DNA of 64,000 nucleotides, from positions 30,092 to 94,091 of the forward strand of contig ONLY01000008.1 in assembly GCA_900318775.1 (NCBI GenBank), written 5' to 3'. Both the position numbers and the translations under genes were made by a program. The stretch is from an uncultured Prevotellaceae bacterium. Lineage in GTDB: Bacteria > Bacteroidota > Bacteroidia > Bacteroidales > Bacteroidaceae. The notes beneath the pieces are model-generated. The model was not told where the DNA came from and searched no databases. It saw nothing but the letters and a program-made list of their open reading frames with translations. Position 1 is the stretch's first letter. Each line of letters starts with the position of its first letter. Positions 54,412 through 63,910 of the stretch are shown here, piece after piece.

Positions 54412-55527
54412 TCACAACTCCTTCACCACTTCCATTGCACGTTCTATTACCTTGTGCATATCATAGTACTTGTATTCGGCAAGGCGCCCACCAAAGATGA
54501 CTTTGGTTTGAGCATCAGCAAGGGCTTTGTACTGAGCATATAGCTGGGAGTTAGGGGCATCATTCACAGGATAGTAAGGTTCGTCACCCTGTTGCCATTC
54601 CTTGCTATACTCTCGAGATATGACCGTATCGGGACACTCTTCCAAAGCCGCGCCAAACATCTCGAAATGCTTGTGCTCAATGATACGAGTATAAGGAGTT
54701 TCAGCATCCGTATAATTGACTACGGCATTGCCTTGATAATTGGCGACACCTTCCAACAGCTCTGTCTCGAAGGACACGGTGCGATACTGTAAATGCCCAT
54801 ACTGGTAATTGAAGTAGCGATCTATTTCTCCAGTGTATATGATCCGATTTGCTTGTGCATCCAGTTCCTCTTTATGTTCGAAATAATCAACACCAAGACG
54901 TACGTCACACCCGTCAAGCATCTTCTCAACCAGGGCTGTGTAGCCACCTTCTGGGATACCTTGATACTTATCATTGAAGTAGTTATTATCAAAAGTGAAA
55001 CGGACCGGGAGACGTTTGATGATAAAGGCTGGAAGTTCTGTGCATGCCCTGCCCCACTGCTTCTGCGTATATCCCTTAATGAGCGTTTCGTAGATATCTT
55101 TACCTATCAGACTGATAGCTTGTTCTTCAAGATTCTTTGGCTCATCTATATGGTATTCCTTCTTCTGCTCTTCAATCTTTGCCTTAGCCTCCTCAGGAGT
55201 CTTCACCCCCCACATCTGGTAGAAGGTGTTCATATTGAAGGGCAAGTTATAGAGTTTGCCGTGATAATTGGCCACAGGCGAGTTGGTGTAGCGATTGAAG
55301 GGCACAAAACTATTCACGAAGTCCCATACATCCTTATTGCTGGTATGGAAGATATGCGCGCCATATTTGTGCACATTGATTCCATTGACGTTCTCTGTAT
55401 AGACATTGCCGCCAACGTGGTTGCGTTTATCTATCAGAAGAACGGAGTAACCCTTCTGCTTCAGAAGATAAGCTGAAACAGCACCAAAAAGGCCGGCACC
55501 AACAATCAGGAAATCATATTGTTTCAT
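54412..55527 (-). CDS. glf: UDP-galactopyranose mutase
   Basis: 371 residues, FAD-dependent, interconverting UDP-galactopyranose and UDP-galactofuranose. The dinucleotide motif is FLIVGAGLFGAVSAYLLKQKGY (residues 5-26). NVHKYGAHIFHTSNKDVWDFVNSF follows (about residues 51-74), then GYTQKQWG and the tail block VIFGGRLAEYKYYDMHKVIERAME. Its presence implies galactofuranose in the polymer made here. It is 21 bases downstream of the export gene. Confidence 0.95.
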   Translation of the reverse strand: MKQYDFLIVGAGLFGAVSAYLLKQKGYSVLLIDKRNHVGGNVYTENVNGINVHKYGAHIFHTSNKDVWDFVNSFVPFNRYTNSPVANYHGKLYNLPFNMNTFYQMWGVKTPEEAKAKIEEQKKEYHIDEPKNLEEQAISLIGKDIYETLIKGYTQKQWGRACTELPAFIIKRLPVRFTFDNNYFNDKYQGIPEGGYTALVEKMLDGCDVRLGVDYFEHKEELDAQANRIIYTGEIDRYFNYQYGHLQYRTVSFETELLEGVANYQGNAVVNYTDAETPYTRIIEHKHFEMFGAALEECPDTVISREYSKEWQQGDEPYYPVNDAPNSQLYAQYKALADAQTKVIFGGRLAEYKYYDMHKVIERAMEVVKEL

Positions 55528-55548
55528 AAATATCCCGTTCTATACGAA

Positions 55549-58104
55549 TCACTTCATAATGTTAGCGATAGTCACCATCATGGTAGCGATGGATGCTGCA
55601 GACGTTCCCATTGCGGCATACTCCGCTGTAGTCATCTTATTCTTCTGCTTCTTCGATGGCACCACAATCGTACATCCAGGCTGAACGGCCTTGTTGCTGG
55701 TATGGCTAAGCAACTCTACCGAACCATTCATATAGATGGCATATACACGCTTCTTGCGCGCATTGTCGCCATAGCCACCTGCATGCTTGATATAATATTT
55801 CAGAGATTCACCCTTCTTATAGTTCATCGAGATGGGGTACATCACGTCACCACTGATTTTGACAGTGGAAGAATATTGTGGAACTACCAGGCGGTCACCT
55901 TCACGCAACACGATATCTTCTTCGCAGCCAGGATTAGCAACAGCCTTTTCAAGGTCGATGGCCACTGGGAAGATGTTGCCCACATCCAGTTTCATGATCA
56001 ACAACGAGTCTGCACGAGAGAGATTGAAGTCATTGTTTTCATTCTGCATTGCCTCTTCATACATGGCTATCTGCGCAGCACGCAATGAGGCCTCCTGCTG
56101 TTGGCGCTCCTCTTCAGTCATACGGCGTTCCAATCGAGCGCCTTTGGCATAACCCAATGAAGTGAGTCCGCCAGCATCCTTAATCAAATCGCTCAAGCGG
56201 TAGTTTCTGCTAGACATAGCATACTGCCCTGAAAAGTTCACAGAACCTGTGACAGAAACATTCTGCTGCGATGAATAAGTCGGACTGGAACGCACCACTA
56301 CCTGATCGTACGGCTGAAGGATAAAGCCTGGTTCACCATCAATCACAAAACCATCTTTCAATGCAAAGGTGAATGTCTCGGTCAAATTCTCGTCATTCAC
56401 CAAAGCGTGCGGGTCGGCAATACGGCGATACACATCCACTTTCACGGACGAAGCCGCATCAGTCAAGCCACCTGCCTGAAGAACAAGGTCCTCAAGCGAC
56501 GTATTGTCTGCATATACATAGAGGCCTGGATAATGTACTTCACCCGTAATGGAGAGGGTCTGCTCGCCATCCATGTCACGCTTGCTCGGGATATAGAGCA
56601 CATCATTTTTGCGAAGAGGAATGTCTGCAGCAGTACCTGCCATGATGCCTTCCACATTTATTGCCAGCACCTCCAGCGAAAGGTCATCCTTCTGACGGTG
56701 CATGACCGCACGTGCTGTAAATGCATCTTCGCGCAATCCTTCAGCAGCTTTAATCAATTCGCGAACTGTGCTTATGCCACCATCCATCTGATACATACCG
56801 CTATGGAACACAGCACCACGAACTTCCACCATATTAGAATAGCGAGCGATGACACTATCCACATAGATAGAGTCACCATCAGCCAACGTGAAACCATTCC
56901 AGTCAAACTCGCCTACTGTATGCATCGAGTATTCAGCACCATTCTTACGAGTGACACGAATGCTCTTCTTGTAGGCATCGCCCGTGAAGCCGCCTGAATA
57001 GCCCAAGATGGTGGAGAGGCTCTCATTCTTCTTCATCTCGTAGAACATCGGGCGCTTCACCTTACCGTGAATCTCCACCAGTGCGTCATAAGGGCCAACT
57101 ACGATGATGTCATTGTCATTCAGACGCACATCGCCTCGAGAATTGCCATTCAACAGATAATCATACACGTCTATCGTAGAAATCATGCGTCCCTGGCGAT
57201 ACACCTTAATGCCACGCAAGGTTCCTATATCATTGATACCACCAGCAGCATACAAGGCATTGAAAGCAGAAGACAGAGAGCTGAGCGTGTAGGTGCCGGG
57301 CACATTCACCTCACCCATCACCTGCACCTGGATGCTACGCGTTCCGCCCACTGACAGCTGGATGCTTGAGTCTGAATAGAAGCGCCCAAGACGTGAACGC
57401 AGGTAGGCCGTTGCCTCAGACACACTCATGCCGCCAATCTTGCAAGGTCCCACACCCGTAATCGTCACCACTCCATCTGGAGAGATGGTCTCTGTAAAAG
57501 TCTCTTGAGAGGCACCCCACACATCGATAATCACCTCGTCACCTGCTCCCAACCGGTAGTTTGCAGGAGTCGCCATATTCATGTTGGGCTGGAATGTCAG
57601 CATCTGATTGTTGAAGATGTTGCGTCCGAACACCTGGCTCTCGTCACGCACCGGTGCCTCATCTGTAGCAAAGTCCAGACCCATATTGCCCAACTCATCG
57701 CTCATCTCATTCTGCCGGTCCTGCCAAGTGACATTATTACGGTTCAGCATGCGCTGCTGCGACTGCAGCATATACTGATCCCGCATCTGAGACTGCTCAC
57801 CTTGCTGCTGCCGCTCTGTGCGCAGACGACTCTCCGACTTGCCGTTGTTCTTTCCCGTCAGGTCTGAAGCACCGAGAGTCTGCTGCTCTGCCATGTATTT
57901 CTTGCGGATGCGACGCAACTGGTCAGTCGTAACGCCACGCTTCATCAAGTTGGTCACAATCTGCTGCTGAGAGGTTCCCTTCTCTTGTTCCTTCTTTACA
58001 TACTCTATCACCTGATTGTCCGACATGGACTGTGCACAAACAGGCAAAGCCGCGATGGTGAGTCCGGCTATCAACAGCAGTTTCTTAAAAAACGACAGGT
58101 TCAT
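55549..58104 (-). CDS. Polysaccharide export outer-membrane protein, multi-SLBB (Wza-like)
   Basis: 851 residues. Signal peptide MNLSFFKKLLLIAGLTIAALPVCA. The poly-export domain begins near residue 180 (YRLGAGDEVIIDVWGASQETF), then several SLBB-type repeats, each with a G-x-V-x-x-P-G-x-Y-like turn (GEVNVPGTYTLSSLSSAFNALYAAGG, GAVFHSGMYQMDGG, GEVHYPGLYVYADNTSLEDLVLQAGG, GSVNFSGQYAM, GDVMYPISMNYKKGESLKYYI). Residues ~30-180 hold a Gln-rich low-complexity stretch. It is much longer than E. coli Wza but normal for Bacteroidetes. It probably forms the export channel with Wzz. Confidence 0.9.
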   Translation of the reverse strand: MNLSFFKKLLLIAGLTIAALPVCAQSMSDNQVIEYVKKEQEKGTSQQQIVTNLMKRGVTTDQLRRIRKKYMAEQQTLGASDLTGKNNGKSESRLRTERQQQGEQSQMRDQYMLQSQQRMLNRNNVTWQDRQNEMSDELGNMGLDFATDEAPVRDESQVFGRNIFNNQMLTFQPNMNMATPANYRLGAGDEVIIDVWGASQETFTETISPDGVVTITGVGPCKIGGMSVSEATAYLRSRLGRFYSDSSIQLSVGGTRSIQVQVMGEVNVPGTYTLSSLSSAFNALYAAGGINDIGTLRGIKVYRQGRMISTIDVYDYLLNGNSRGDVRLNDNDIIVVGPYDALVEIHGKVKRPMFYEMKKNESLSTILGYSGGFTGDAYKKSIRVTRKNGAEYSMHTVGEFDWNGFTLADGDSIYVDSVIARYSNMVEVRGAVFHSGMYQMDGGISTVRELIKAAEGLREDAFTARAVMHRQKDDLSLEVLAINVEGIMAGTAADIPLRKNDVLYIPSKRDMDGEQTLSITGEVHYPGLYVYADNTSLEDLVLQAGGLTDAASSVKVDVYRRIADPHALVNDENLTETFTFALKDGFVIDGEPGFILQPYDQVVVRSSPTYSSQQNVSVTGSVNFSGQYAMSSRNYRLSDLIKDAGGLTSLGYAKGARLERRMTEEERQQQEASLRAAQIAMYEEAMQNENNDFNLSRADSLLIMKLDVGNIFPVAIDLEKAVANPGCEEDIVLREGDRLVVPQYSSTVKISGDVMYPISMNYKKGESLKYYIKHAGGYGDNARKKRVYAIYMNGSVELLSHTSNKAVQPGCTIVVPSKKQKNKMTTAEYAAMGTSAASIATMMVTIANIMK

Positions 58105-58121
58105 TTCTTCTGTATAAAGAT

Positions 58122-58745
58122 TTAGATATTAAACAATGTCTTGGTTAGAATCTTGATGTCAAGCCACAAGCTACGATGCCGCAAGTAATACAAATCCATG
58201 TCCAAGCGGCGGAGCATCTTCTCCATCGTGTCCGTATAGCCATTCTCAATAGTGGCCAGCGACGTGACCCCTGGACAGGTACGGTACAGCAGGGCATAAT
58301 CTGCATTCTGCTGCATAATTTGGTCTATGAAATACTTACGTTCTGGGCGATATCCCACAAATGACATATCTCCTTTGAGCACGTTCCATATTTGTGGCAA
58401 CTCATCCAGATGGTGCTTACGCAACGAACGGCCAAAGCCCGTCAGGCGCGGATCGTCAGTTTGCTCCAATTGAGGCACGCCATCCTTCTCTGCATCCACC
58501 ACCATCGTCCTAAACTTATATATATAAAAAGGCTTACCTCCTTTTCCTATCCGCTCTTGGCGATAGAAAATCGGTCCAGAAGCATTCATCTTCTGACGTA
58601 CACATATATATATCAACACAGGCGACAGCACTATCAGCAACACAATGGCTCCTACCACGTCGCCCACTCGTTTCAACGCCCTCTCAACTGCCGTCATTCC
58701 GTCTATGTCTGCCTTTTCTTTCTTCAAGCCCATCGGTTCGTACAT
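58122..58745 (-). CDS. Initiating sugar-1-phosphate transferase (bacterial sugar transferase family)
   Basis: 207 residues, a monotopic phosphoglycosyltransferase. The entry helix GDVVGAIVLLIVLSPVLIYIC (about residues 29-49) is followed by YRQERIGKGGKPFYIYKFRTM, the catalytic Asp-Glu in KHHLDELPQIWNVLKGDMSFVG (about residues 109-130) and RPERKYFI, then TCPGVTSLATIENGY. It should place the first sugar phosphate on undecaprenyl phosphate. First gene of the 12-gene operon with a -7 box 72 bases upstream. ATG at 58733 is also in frame. Confidence 0.92.
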   Translation of the reverse strand: MYEPMGLKKEKADIDGMTAVERALKRVGDVVGAIVLLIVLSPVLIYICVRQKMNASGPIFYRQERIGKGGKPFYIYKFRTMVVDAEKDGVPQLEQTDDPRLTGFGRSLRKHHLDELPQIWNVLKGDMSFVGYRPERKYFIDQIMQQNADYALLYRTCPGVTSLATIENGYTDTMEKMLRRLDMDLYYLRHRSLWLDIKILTKTLFNI

Positions 58746-58816
58746 GTTCCGTACATTATTACTTCATTAACGAAACACATTCACTATTATTATATTAAAA
58801 ATCGACAAAAAACATA

Positions 58817-58824
58817 CAAAGGTA
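58817..58824 (-). promoter_or_regulatory. -7 element of the polysaccharide operon
   Basis: The minus strand reads TACCTTTG, 72 bases before the sugar transferase ATG. No TTTG at the -33 position was found. No NusG-like (UpxY) or UpxZ-like gene precedes the operon, unlike in Bacteroides capsule loci. Confidence 0.5.
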
Positions 58825-58953
58825 GCAATAAATCGATAATAAATGGCACACATCCAATGTTTTTTCATTAATTTCGCATCCAACGGGGAAAACACACAGC
58901 ACACCCTCCTCTATTCCACGTACTGAAAAAACAAATCAACACATAAAAACGAC

Positions 58954-60339
58954 ATGAAAAAAGAACTGATTATCCTTGCCTGTCTCTGTAGTCAATTGTC
59001 TGCATCAGCACAAGGAATCTCATCCCAAATGTTGACACGATTCGCGCAGGCCAACAAATTGACAGGCAGCGAAATCGCCATCAAGAATGCCCTTGCGGCA
59101 GGCCCCGTGTCCAGCATGGCGCTCAACCAAGACAACATGGTGGAGCAAGACACATATTTCTCACATTCGGTACCTTCTAAAGGCATCACAGACCAGAAGT
59201 CATCCGGCAGATGCTGGCTGTTCACAGGAATGAACGTACTAAGGGCCAAGATGATTAAGGAGCAGAACCTGCCCTCTGGCATTGAATTCTCACAGAATTA
59301 CCTCTTCTTCTATGATCAATTGGAGAAGTCCAACCTTTTCCTCCAAGCCATCATCGACACTCGGAACAAACCCATGGATGACCAGACCGTCATCTGGCTG
59401 TTCCAGAACCCACTTTCCGACGGCGGCACATTCACTGGCGTGGCCGACCTCGTGGCAAAATATGGCATTGTGCCCAAAGGAGCGATGCCTGAGACCTACA
59501 CTTCCAACAACACCAGCCAGTTCACCACCTTCTTGAAACAGAAACTTCGTGAAGATGCATTAGCGCTACGTGCCGACAAGAAAGCCAATAGCAAAACGCT
59601 TCAAGTGCAGAAAGAGAAGTATCTTTCTGAAATCTACCATATGCTCACATTGGGACTTGGCACGCCCGTCACCGAGTTCACCTGGGCGCCTAAGGACAGC
59701 GAGGGAAGAACTGTCTATCCTCCTAAAAAATACACCCCACGCTCGTTCTACGAAGAGTTTATCAATCTCGACCTGCAGAACGACTACATCATGCTGATGA
59801 ATGACCCCACACGCGACTACTGGAAGACCTATGAAATCCAGTACGACCGCCACACTTACGATGGACACAACTGGCTATACCTCAACGTGCCCATGGAGGA
59901 CATCAAGGAGGCAGCCATCGCATCCATCAAGGACAGCACCATGATGTATTTCTCCTGCGATGTGGTGAAGTACCTGGACCGTTCACGCGGCATTGCAGAC
60001 CTTGCCAACTACAACTATGGTGAAATCTTTGGCACCAAGTTTGGCATGAACAAAGCCCAGCGTATCCAGTCCTTCGACTCAGGTTCCACCCATGCCATGA
60101 CGCTCAAGGCCGTTGACCTCGACGAGAACGGCAAGCCTATCAAATGGGAGGTAGAGAACTCCTGGGGAGCCAGCAGCGGACACCGTGGACACATCATCAT
60201 GACCGACGAGTGGTTTGACAACTACATGTTCCGTCTCGTCATCAACAAGAAATACGCCTCAGAGAAAATATTGAAGGCCAGCCAGCAAAAGCCAATCCTC
60301 TTGCCTTGCTGGGATCCCATGTTTGGTTCAGAAGAATAA
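58954..60339 (+). CDS. pepC: C1B family cysteine aminopeptidase (bleomycin hydrolase-like), exported
   Basis: 461 residues. A signal peptide ([20 protein letters not shown]) suggests export, while classical C1B enzymes are cytoplasmic hexamers. Catalytic residues are visible: cysteine in [14 protein letters not shown] (Cys87), histidine in [14 protein letters not shown] and asparagine in [12 protein letters not shown]. It should remove N-terminal residues from peptides in the periplasm. The next gene is peptidase T, 5 bases on, so the two form a peptide-use operon. Confidence 0.9.
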   Translation: MKKELIILACLCSQLSASAQGISSQMLTRFAQANKLTGSEIAIKNALAAGPVSSMALNQDNMVEQDTYFSHSVPSKGITDQKSSGRCWLFTGMNVLRAKMIKEQNLPSGIEFSQNYLFFYDQLEKSNLFLQAIIDTRNKPMDDQTVIWLFQNPLSDGGTFTGVADLVAKYGIVPKGAMPETYTSNNTSQFTTFLKQKLREDALALRADKKANSKTLQVQKEKYLSEIYHMLTLGLGTPVTEFTWAPKDSEGRTVYPPKKYTPRSFYEEFINLDLQNDYIMLMNDPTRDYWKTYEIQYDRHTYDGHNWLYLNVPMEDIKEAAIASIKDSTMMYFSCDVVKYLDRSRGIADLANYNYGEIFGTKFGMNKAQRIQSFDSGSTHAMTLKAVDLDENGKPIKWEVENSWGASSGHRGHIIMTDEWFDNYMFRLVINKKYASEKILKASQQKPILLPCWDPMFGSEE

Positions 60340-60344
60340 TAGTT

Positions 60345-61574
60345 ATGAATATAGTAGAACGATTTCTGAATTATGTTTCCTTCGACACACAGTCGTCTGA
60401 AGAAACAGGCACCACGCCCTCCACAGAGAAGCAGCGTGTCTTTGCTGAATATCTGAAAGAAGAACTCATCCGAGAAGGACTTCAAGACGTTGAACTTGAT
60501 GAGCTGGGCTATCTCTATGCCACCCTGCCTTCCAACACCGAGAAGCAGGTGCCCACCATCGGCTTCATTGCCCACATGGACACCAGCCCCGACGCATCGG
60601 GCAAAAACGTCAAACCACGCATTGTGCCTCAATACGACGGTGCCGACATCGTGCTGTCTGAAGGCATTGTCACCTCTCCCTCCAAATTCCCAGAGCTGCT
60701 TGCCCACAAAGGTGAAGACCTCATCGTCACCGACGGCACCACCCTGCTGGGAGCCGATGACAAAGCAGGCATCGCCGAAATTGTGCAGGCCATGGTGTAT
60801 CTGCAGCAACATCCTGAAATCAAGCACGGAACCATTCGTGTAGGCTTCAACCCAGACGAGGAAATCGGAATGGGAGCGCACCACTTCGATGTAGAGAAAT
60901 TCGGATGTGACTTCGCTTACACGATGGATGGCAGCGAAGTGGGCGAAATAGAGTTTGAGAACTTCAATGCAGCTTCAGCAAAGATTACCATCAACGGTTG
61001 TTCAGTACATCCAGGCTACGCCAAAGACAAGATGGTGAATGCAGCCCGCATCGCCACAGAATTGGTCAGCATGCTCCCTGCCGACGAGACACCAGAGACA
61101 ACCGATGAATACCAAGGCTTCTTCCATCTCACCAGCATCAGCGGAAGCGTGGAGAATGCACAACTCTCCTTCATCATCCGCGACCACGACCGCGAGTATT
61201 TTGAAAGCCGCAAAACAGAAATGCAGGATGTGGTAGGCGCCATCAACGAGAAATATGGAGAAGGTGTCGCTGAGCTCGTTCTGAACGACCAATACTACAA
61301 CATGCGCGAAATGGTGGAGCCCAAGATGTACATCATCGACATCGCCAAAGAAGCGATAGCTGAGGCAGGTATGACGCCTAAAATCAAAGCCATCCGAGGC
61401 GGAACCGACGGTGCACAGCTTTCCTTCAAGGGACTGCCCTGCCCCAACATCTTTGCAGGCGGACTCAACTTCCACGGTCCCCACGAATTCTGCCCCGTTC
61501 AGAGTTTGGAGAAAGCGATGATGACCGTTGTCAACATCTGCAAGGCCACCGAGCAGAAGTTAGGACAAGAATAA
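60345..61574 (+). CDS. pepT: Peptidase T (tripeptide aminopeptidase)
   Basis: 409 residues, M20 metallopeptidase that splits tripeptides in the cytoplasm. Two zinc motifs are [14 protein letters not shown] (about residue 75) and [14 protein letters not shown] (about residue 135), then [15 protein letters not shown] with the catalytic glutamate pair, [20 protein letters not shown] and [24 protein letters not shown] near the C-terminus. An upstream frame overlapping pepC exists, but ATG at 60345, five bases after the pepC stop, is the natural start. Confidence 0.95.
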   Translation: MNIVERFLNYVSFDTQSSEETGTTPSTEKQRVFAEYLKEELIREGLQDVELDELGYLYATLPSNTEKQVPTIGFIAHMDTSPDASGKNVKPRIVPQYDGADIVLSEGIVTSPSKFPELLAHKGEDLIVTDGTTLLGADDKAGIAEIVQAMVYLQQHPEIKHGTIRVGFNPDEEIGMGAHHFDVEKFGCDFAYTMDGSEVGEIEFENFNAASAKITINGCSVHPGYAKDKMVNAARIATELVSMLPADETPETTDEYQGFFHLTSISGSVENAQLSFIIRDHDREYFESRKTEMQDVVGAINEKYGEGVAELVLNDQYYNMREMVEPKMYIIDIAKEAIAEAGMTPKIKAIRGGTDGAQLSFKGLPCPNIFAGGLNFHGPHEFCPVQSLEKAMMTVVNICKATEQKLGQE

Positions 61575-61596
61575 GATAAGCATCTATATGCCAATC

Positions 61597-61643
61597 AAGT
61601 GCCCTTTAAAGTTAACACTTAGCTTTAGAGGGCACTTCTTTTT
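61597..61643 (+). terminator. Intrinsic terminator after pepT
   Basis: A 15-base-pair stem (61597-61611 with 61623-61637, one G-U pair, 11-base loop) is followed by CTTTTT. It lies 22 bases after the pepT stop. Confidence 0.85.
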
Positions 61644-61769
61644 CGGCAGGCACTCAGAACTATGGCGTGTGCCTGCAACTGCCAAGTTATGGATATGTGA
61701 TAGTAGGTGAAAACATGTGCGTCAAATCTGCATTCGTCTGAACCAAAAATGTAGGGATATGTACTTTTT

Positions 61770-63311
61770 TCATTTATAATCTAGTGCATCGCAACCCTTG
61801 AAAGCAGTCTTGTCTATCTTGGTAACAGATGATGGTATCTTAATATGTCTTAAACTTTTGCAGTCCTCAAATGCATTTCTGTCAATTCTCAGCAAACCAT
61901 CTGGAAGACTTACAGCAGAGAGGTGATAGCATTTCGAAAATGTGTCACTTTCGATTGTCACAGGAGCCAACATCTGTACCACTGACAAATTGGCACAGCC
62001 ATAAAATGCAGAAGAGCCTAGGGACTGCAATGATGCAGGCAATATGACTCCACATATAGCATTGCAACCTCTGAATGCATCCATTTCTATAGATTTCACA
62101 TGCTCTGGTATACGAAGCATAAGTTTTGAATAACGGCCTGCAAAGGCGCTATACCCAATTGTTTCCACAGTTTCCGGAATAACGGTTGTACGACATCCCA
62201 CCAAAAGAATCTTACCATCCTTACTCAATAGAGCATTCGAACCCTTCACAGAAGCGTAATTAGGATTGTCTGTAGATACCGTTATTTCATCTATTTCATA
62301 ACAACAGTCAAATGCATTGCTTGAAATGGACACGATATTACTATGGATATTCACCGAATGAATAATAGTTCCTTCAAAGCAATAGTCCCCTAAAACACTT
62401 ATATCCCTGCTAAGTGACGTAGAACGACAAGAAGCTATCAATGTTGAATCCGACTTGCGAACAATGCCATTGCAATTGGACCGAGAATCGTAGTTTGAAT
62501 TGGCTGGATCAACCACCACCGATGTAAGACTATTGCATGCCATAAAAATATTACCATCTGCTATTGATTCCACATTCTTTGGGATTACAATTGAAGTCAA
62601 AGAATTACATCCAAGAAATGCTTCACCCCCAATTTCTGTCAATGACTCAGGAAGAACTATTGATTGAAGGCTGCTGCACCCAAAGAAAGCGCGATTACCG
62701 ATAGCCTTTACTCCCTCCGGAATGACCAGTTGCTCCATCACACTGCAATAATAGAATGAAAAATCAGCCAGCGACTTTACTGAAGCAGGAATCCTTGTGG
62801 ATGAGCAAGCAACAAGGAGCTTATCATAGTCCGAATCAATGATAGCATTAGAACCATCACGCGAGTCTAAGCTTTCGTTATCAGGATCGACCTCTACAGA
62901 TGTGAGATTGTAACAACTGCCAAAGAGCCCCTCGCCAATGCCCATAACTGAAGATGGGATAAAAATAGACTTCAAATTAGTACAGCCATAAAAGGCATAA
63001 TTCCCAATGTCCTCAATTCCTTCATCTATCACAACCTCCCGTACTTCTGTAACATTCTGAAACGCCCTTGTATCTATCTTTTTCACTGGATAGGTCTTTC
63101 CCTCAAAAACAACTGATGCTTCAACATGAAGCGGACGGGAATAATCCGTCTCTGGCTGGGCTTTATAACTTGCTAACGCCACAGAACGGTGGTCTTCCAT
63201 TATTGAGTACACAAATCCATCTATGCAGAATGAATCATCAGCAAAAACCTTCATGCTTGCCATTAAGCATAAAAATAAAATAACCACGTTTCTTGGAACA
63301 TTCATTTTCAT
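61770..63311 (-). CDS. BspA-like leucine-rich repeat surface protein
   Basis: 513 residues. The signal peptide is MKMNVPRNVVILFLCLMASMKVFA. The rest is a series of LRR_5 (BspA type) repeats with the pattern AFxGCxxLxxIxIPxSVxxIG: YAFYGCTNLKSIFIPSSVMGIG, RAFFGCSSLQSIVLPESLTEIG, EAFLGCNSLTSIVIPKNVESIA and FEDCKSLRHIKIPSSVTKID. No C-terminal sorting domain or anchor is visible; the protein ends soon after the last repeat. Such proteins bind host proteins or other cells. Start could also be ATG at 63335 or 63305. Confidence 0.88.
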   Translation of the reverse strand: MKMNVPRNVVILFLCLMASMKVFADDSFCIDGFVYSIMEDHRSVALASYKAQPETDYSRPLHVEASVVFEGKTYPVKKIDTRAFQNVTEVREVVIDEGIEDIGNYAFYGCTNLKSIFIPSSVMGIGEGLFGSCYNLTSVEVDPDNESLDSRDGSNAIIDSDYDKLLVACSSTRIPASVKSLADFSFYYCSVMEQLVIPEGVKAIGNRAFFGCSSLQSIVLPESLTEIGGEAFLGCNSLTSIVIPKNVESIADGNIFMACNSLTSVVVDPANSNYDSRSNCNGIVRKSDSTLIASCRSTSLSRDISVLGDYCFEGTIIHSVNIHSNIVSISSNAFDCCYEIDEITVSTDNPNYASVKGSNALLSKDGKILLVGCRTTVIPETVETIGYSAFAGRYSKLMLRIPEHVKSIEMDAFRGCNAICGVILPASLQSLGSSAFYGCANLSVVQMLAPVTIESDTFSKCYHLSAVSLPDGLLRIDRNAFEDCKSLRHIKIPSSVTKIDKTAFKGCDALDYK

Positions 63312-63466
63312 CTTTCTAAATAAAACTATTACCATAATATACGCATTTGTAGAGTATAAAATAACGTGAGTTCGATGAAATATAATTGTCTATAAATTTG
63401 GCGGTTAGCAAAAATTGTTGTACCTTTATAGTGCTCAATTTCAAAGTAGTACAAACAATAATCGCT

Positions 63467-63646
63467 ATGCTCACCGAGGACAAAGTTACAGAAATTTTCT
63501 ATATGGCAGATGAATTCTGCAAGTTTTTCGATCTTATGGCCAAGAAATATGCCATAGAAGTCTGTTCCAAGCGCAAATATCACCACGACGGTACACTTTC
63601 GATGGCGGAAGTCATGCGAACGCAAGGAGCACTAAAGGAAGAGTAA
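63467..63646 (+). pseudogene. Truncated IS982-type transposase, N-terminal fragment
   Basis: 59 residues remain. The opening KVTEIFYMADEFCKFFDLMA followed by KKYAIEVCSKRKYHHDGTLSMAEVM matches the N-terminus of IS982-family transposases in Bacteroidales as I recall them; a full protein has about 300 residues. The catalytic DDE domain is absent. After VM the frame runs straight into the 11-base tandem array and stops at its second unit. TACCTTTA (63421-63428) upstream may be its old promoter, and the sequence around 63360-63380 may be the left end of the element. The rest has been deleted. Confidence 0.7.
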
Positions 63647-63713
63647 AGGAGCACTAAAGGAAGAGTAAAGGAGCACTAAAGGAGCACTAAAGGAGGAGCA
63701 AAGGAACACTAAA
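63626..63713. repeat. 11-base minisatellite A, 8 units
   Basis: Eight tandem units of GGAGCACTAAA and close variants (GGAAGAGTAAA, GGAGGAGCAAA, GGAACACTAAA). Units 1-4 alternate between two forms, giving a 22-base higher-order period. The array begins inside the transposase fragment frame and breaks down after GGAGGACTC. Confidence 0.92.
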
Positions 63714-63766
63714 GGAGGACTCTTGCAAGTACTCAGGCAGGAAACAGACAACCCCAGCAGCAAACT

Positions 63767-63810
63767 ACTCCAGCCATACTCTAGCCATACTCTAGCCATA
63801 CTCTAGCCAT
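63767..63810. repeat. 11-base minisatellite B, 4 units
   Basis: Four tandem units of ACTCTAGCCAT (first one ACTCCAGCCAT) and a partial fifth (ACTCATGAGTA). The sequence is unrelated to array A, but the period is the same. A 53-base non-repeated stretch separates it from array A. Confidence 0.92.
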
Positions 63811-63822
63811 ACTCATGAGTAA

Positions 63823-63910
63823 GCCTAGAAGGAGCCTAGAAGGAGCCTAGGAGGAGCTTAGAAGGAGCCTAGGAAGAGCTTAGGAGGAGCTTAGAAGGAG
63901 CCTAGGAGGA
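63823..63910. repeat. 11-base minisatellite C, 8 units
   Basis: Eight tandem units of GC(C/T)TAG(A/G)AGGA with few changes, ending at GCATATG. It starts 12 bases after array B. Units contain TAG in one frame, so no long frame can pass through. The remaining bases to 64000 hold nothing that I recognise. Confidence 0.92.

Noticed and set aside
54793..55476. 227-codon open frame on the + strand
   Set aside because: It is antisense to glf; no start signal or family pattern.
60222..60884. 220-codon open frame on the minus strand
   Set aside because: It lies opposite the end of pepC and the start of pepT, both with intact catalytic motifs.
63626..63910. CRISPR array
   Set aside because: The units are contiguous 11-base repeats without unique spacers and no cas gene is present.
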